From positions 1 to 6,432 of the forward strand of contig JAOAFK010000240.1 of NCBI GenBank assembly GCA_026416315.1: a stretch of DNA of 6,432 nucleotides, in the 5' to 3' direction. The stretch is from Syntrophorhabdaceae bacterium (GTDB taxonomy: Bacteria; Desulfobacterota; Syntrophorhabdia; Syntrophorhabdales; Syntrophorhabdaceae). This document shows positions 6,109 to 6,432 of the stretch, piece by piece. The first letter of the stretch is position 1; each line of letters begins with the position of its first letter. The notes under the pieces were generated by a model. The model was given only the letters and a program-made list of their open reading frames with translations, was not told the origin of the DNA and searched no databases. The position numbers and the translations under genes are program-made.

Positions 6109-6432
6109 ATGAAAGAAAAAATTGATGAACTTATAAAAGAAGCAAAAGAAAAGCTTGTTGTGTCTTCTAAATCTGCAGAGGATTATGAGGAAAAAAAGGA
6201 ATTTATGCTTGAGTTCGTTAATCAAGAAATATCAAAAAGACCTGACATAGCTAAACTGATCGGTGGAAATCCACTTCAGATGATGTATGATAACCATAGA
6301 AATCATGTAAATTTTATGGTCAATGTATTCAAGTATTCCCTTTTTGAGATGCTTGTAAAGATTGTTCCATGGGTTTATAAATCCTATCATAATCATGATT
6401 TCTCTTATGACTATTTTCCTGTTGAATTAAAC
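6109..6432 (+). CDS. Unrecognised protein, N-terminal 108 residues (3' end outside window)
   Basis: An open frame runs from ATG at 6109 to the window end without a stop. I do not recognise the family. Residues 1-45 are highly charged and helix-forming (KEKIDELIKEAKEK), with no signal peptide or membrane helix, so the protein looks cytoplasmic. From about residue 46 the sequence is richer in aromatics and histidines: IGGNPLQMM (51-59), H63, H66, PWVY (87-90), H94, H96, and SYDYFPVEL (99-107). This looks like a folded, well-constrained domain, and the histidines could bind a metal or cofactor, but that is only a guess. The start is uncertain. ATG 6109 has no Shine-Dalgarno and sits just after the predicted transcription start, whereas ATG 6205 (Met33) has AAGGA at 6196-6200. 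The longer frame is preferred because its composition stays coding-like. Confidence 0.65.
   Translation, partial: MKEKIDELIKEAKEKLVVSSKSAEDYEEKKEFMLEFVNQEISKRPDIAKLIGGNPLQMMYDNHRNHVNFMVNVFKYSLFEMLVKIVPWVYKSYHNHDFSYDYFPVELN
6196..6200 (+). promoter_or_regulatory. Alternative ribosome binding site inside the last gene
   Basis: AAGGA lies four bases before an in-frame ATG at 6205 (Met33). It competes with the Shine-Dalgarno-less ATG at 6109 as the true start. It may instead be an accident of Glu/Lys codons in an A-rich stretch, since it encodes the EEKKEF run. Confidence 0.3.

Noticed and set aside
6019..6225. Minus-strand open frame rich in Phe and Leu
   Set aside because: Its composition is the reverse of A-rich Lys/Glu codons on the plus strand; it spans the strong plus-strand promoter and shows no protein-like pattern.
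1..6432. CRISPR array, tRNA/rRNA genes, insertion sequence or phage genes
   Set aside because: No regularly spaced long repeats, no tRNA-like folds noticed, and no transposase, integrase or phage proteins in any frame.

Overview
The window is AT-rich (well under half G+C by eye) and reads entirely on the plus strand. It looks like a Gram-negative, probably anaerobic or environmental bacterium: an exported periplasmic-type binding protein, a large hybrid kinase with two receivers and an Hpt domain, and a GGDEF output protein. That style is common in Desulfobacterota/deltaproteobacteria, Nitrospirota and relatives. The phylum is an inference and cannot be fixed from this sequence.

Layout: (1) 1-660 is the C-terminal part of an alkaline phosphatase whose start lies before the window. 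(2) 661-802 is a non-coding gap with two small hairpins and a possible -10 box. (3) 803-5972 is one tightly packed unit, probably an operon. It holds an ABC_sub_bind-type substrate-binding protein with a signal peptide (803-1855), a membrane hybrid histidine kinase split by a frameshift (1864-5054), and a REC-GGDEF response regulator/diguanylate cyclase (5058-5972). The gaps between them are only 8 and 3 bases. (4) 5973-6108 is non-coding, AT-rich, with a direct repeat and a very good sigma-70-type promoter. (5) 6109-6432 is the first 108 codons of an unrecognised gene that runs off the window.

Proposed working: the binding protein captures a small ligand in the periplasm. No ABC permease or ATPase gene is present, so it more likely hands the signal to the Cache-like periplasmic domain of the kinase than feeds a transporter. 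Phosphate would pass His310 -> receiver Asp -> Hpt His -> Asp57 of the GGDEF protein, setting c-di-GMP levels. The ligand is unknown.

The most important oddity is a one-base loss in the second receiver domain of the kinase, near 4168. It splits a gene that otherwise would encode about 1063 residues into a 782-residue kinase-plus-first-receiver and an out-of-frame half receiver plus Hpt. I see no convincing novel system. The main items worth checking are this frameshift, the transporter-less binding protein/kinase pair, a strong hairpin inside the kinase gene at 4781-4818, and the near-leaderless promoter of the last gene.
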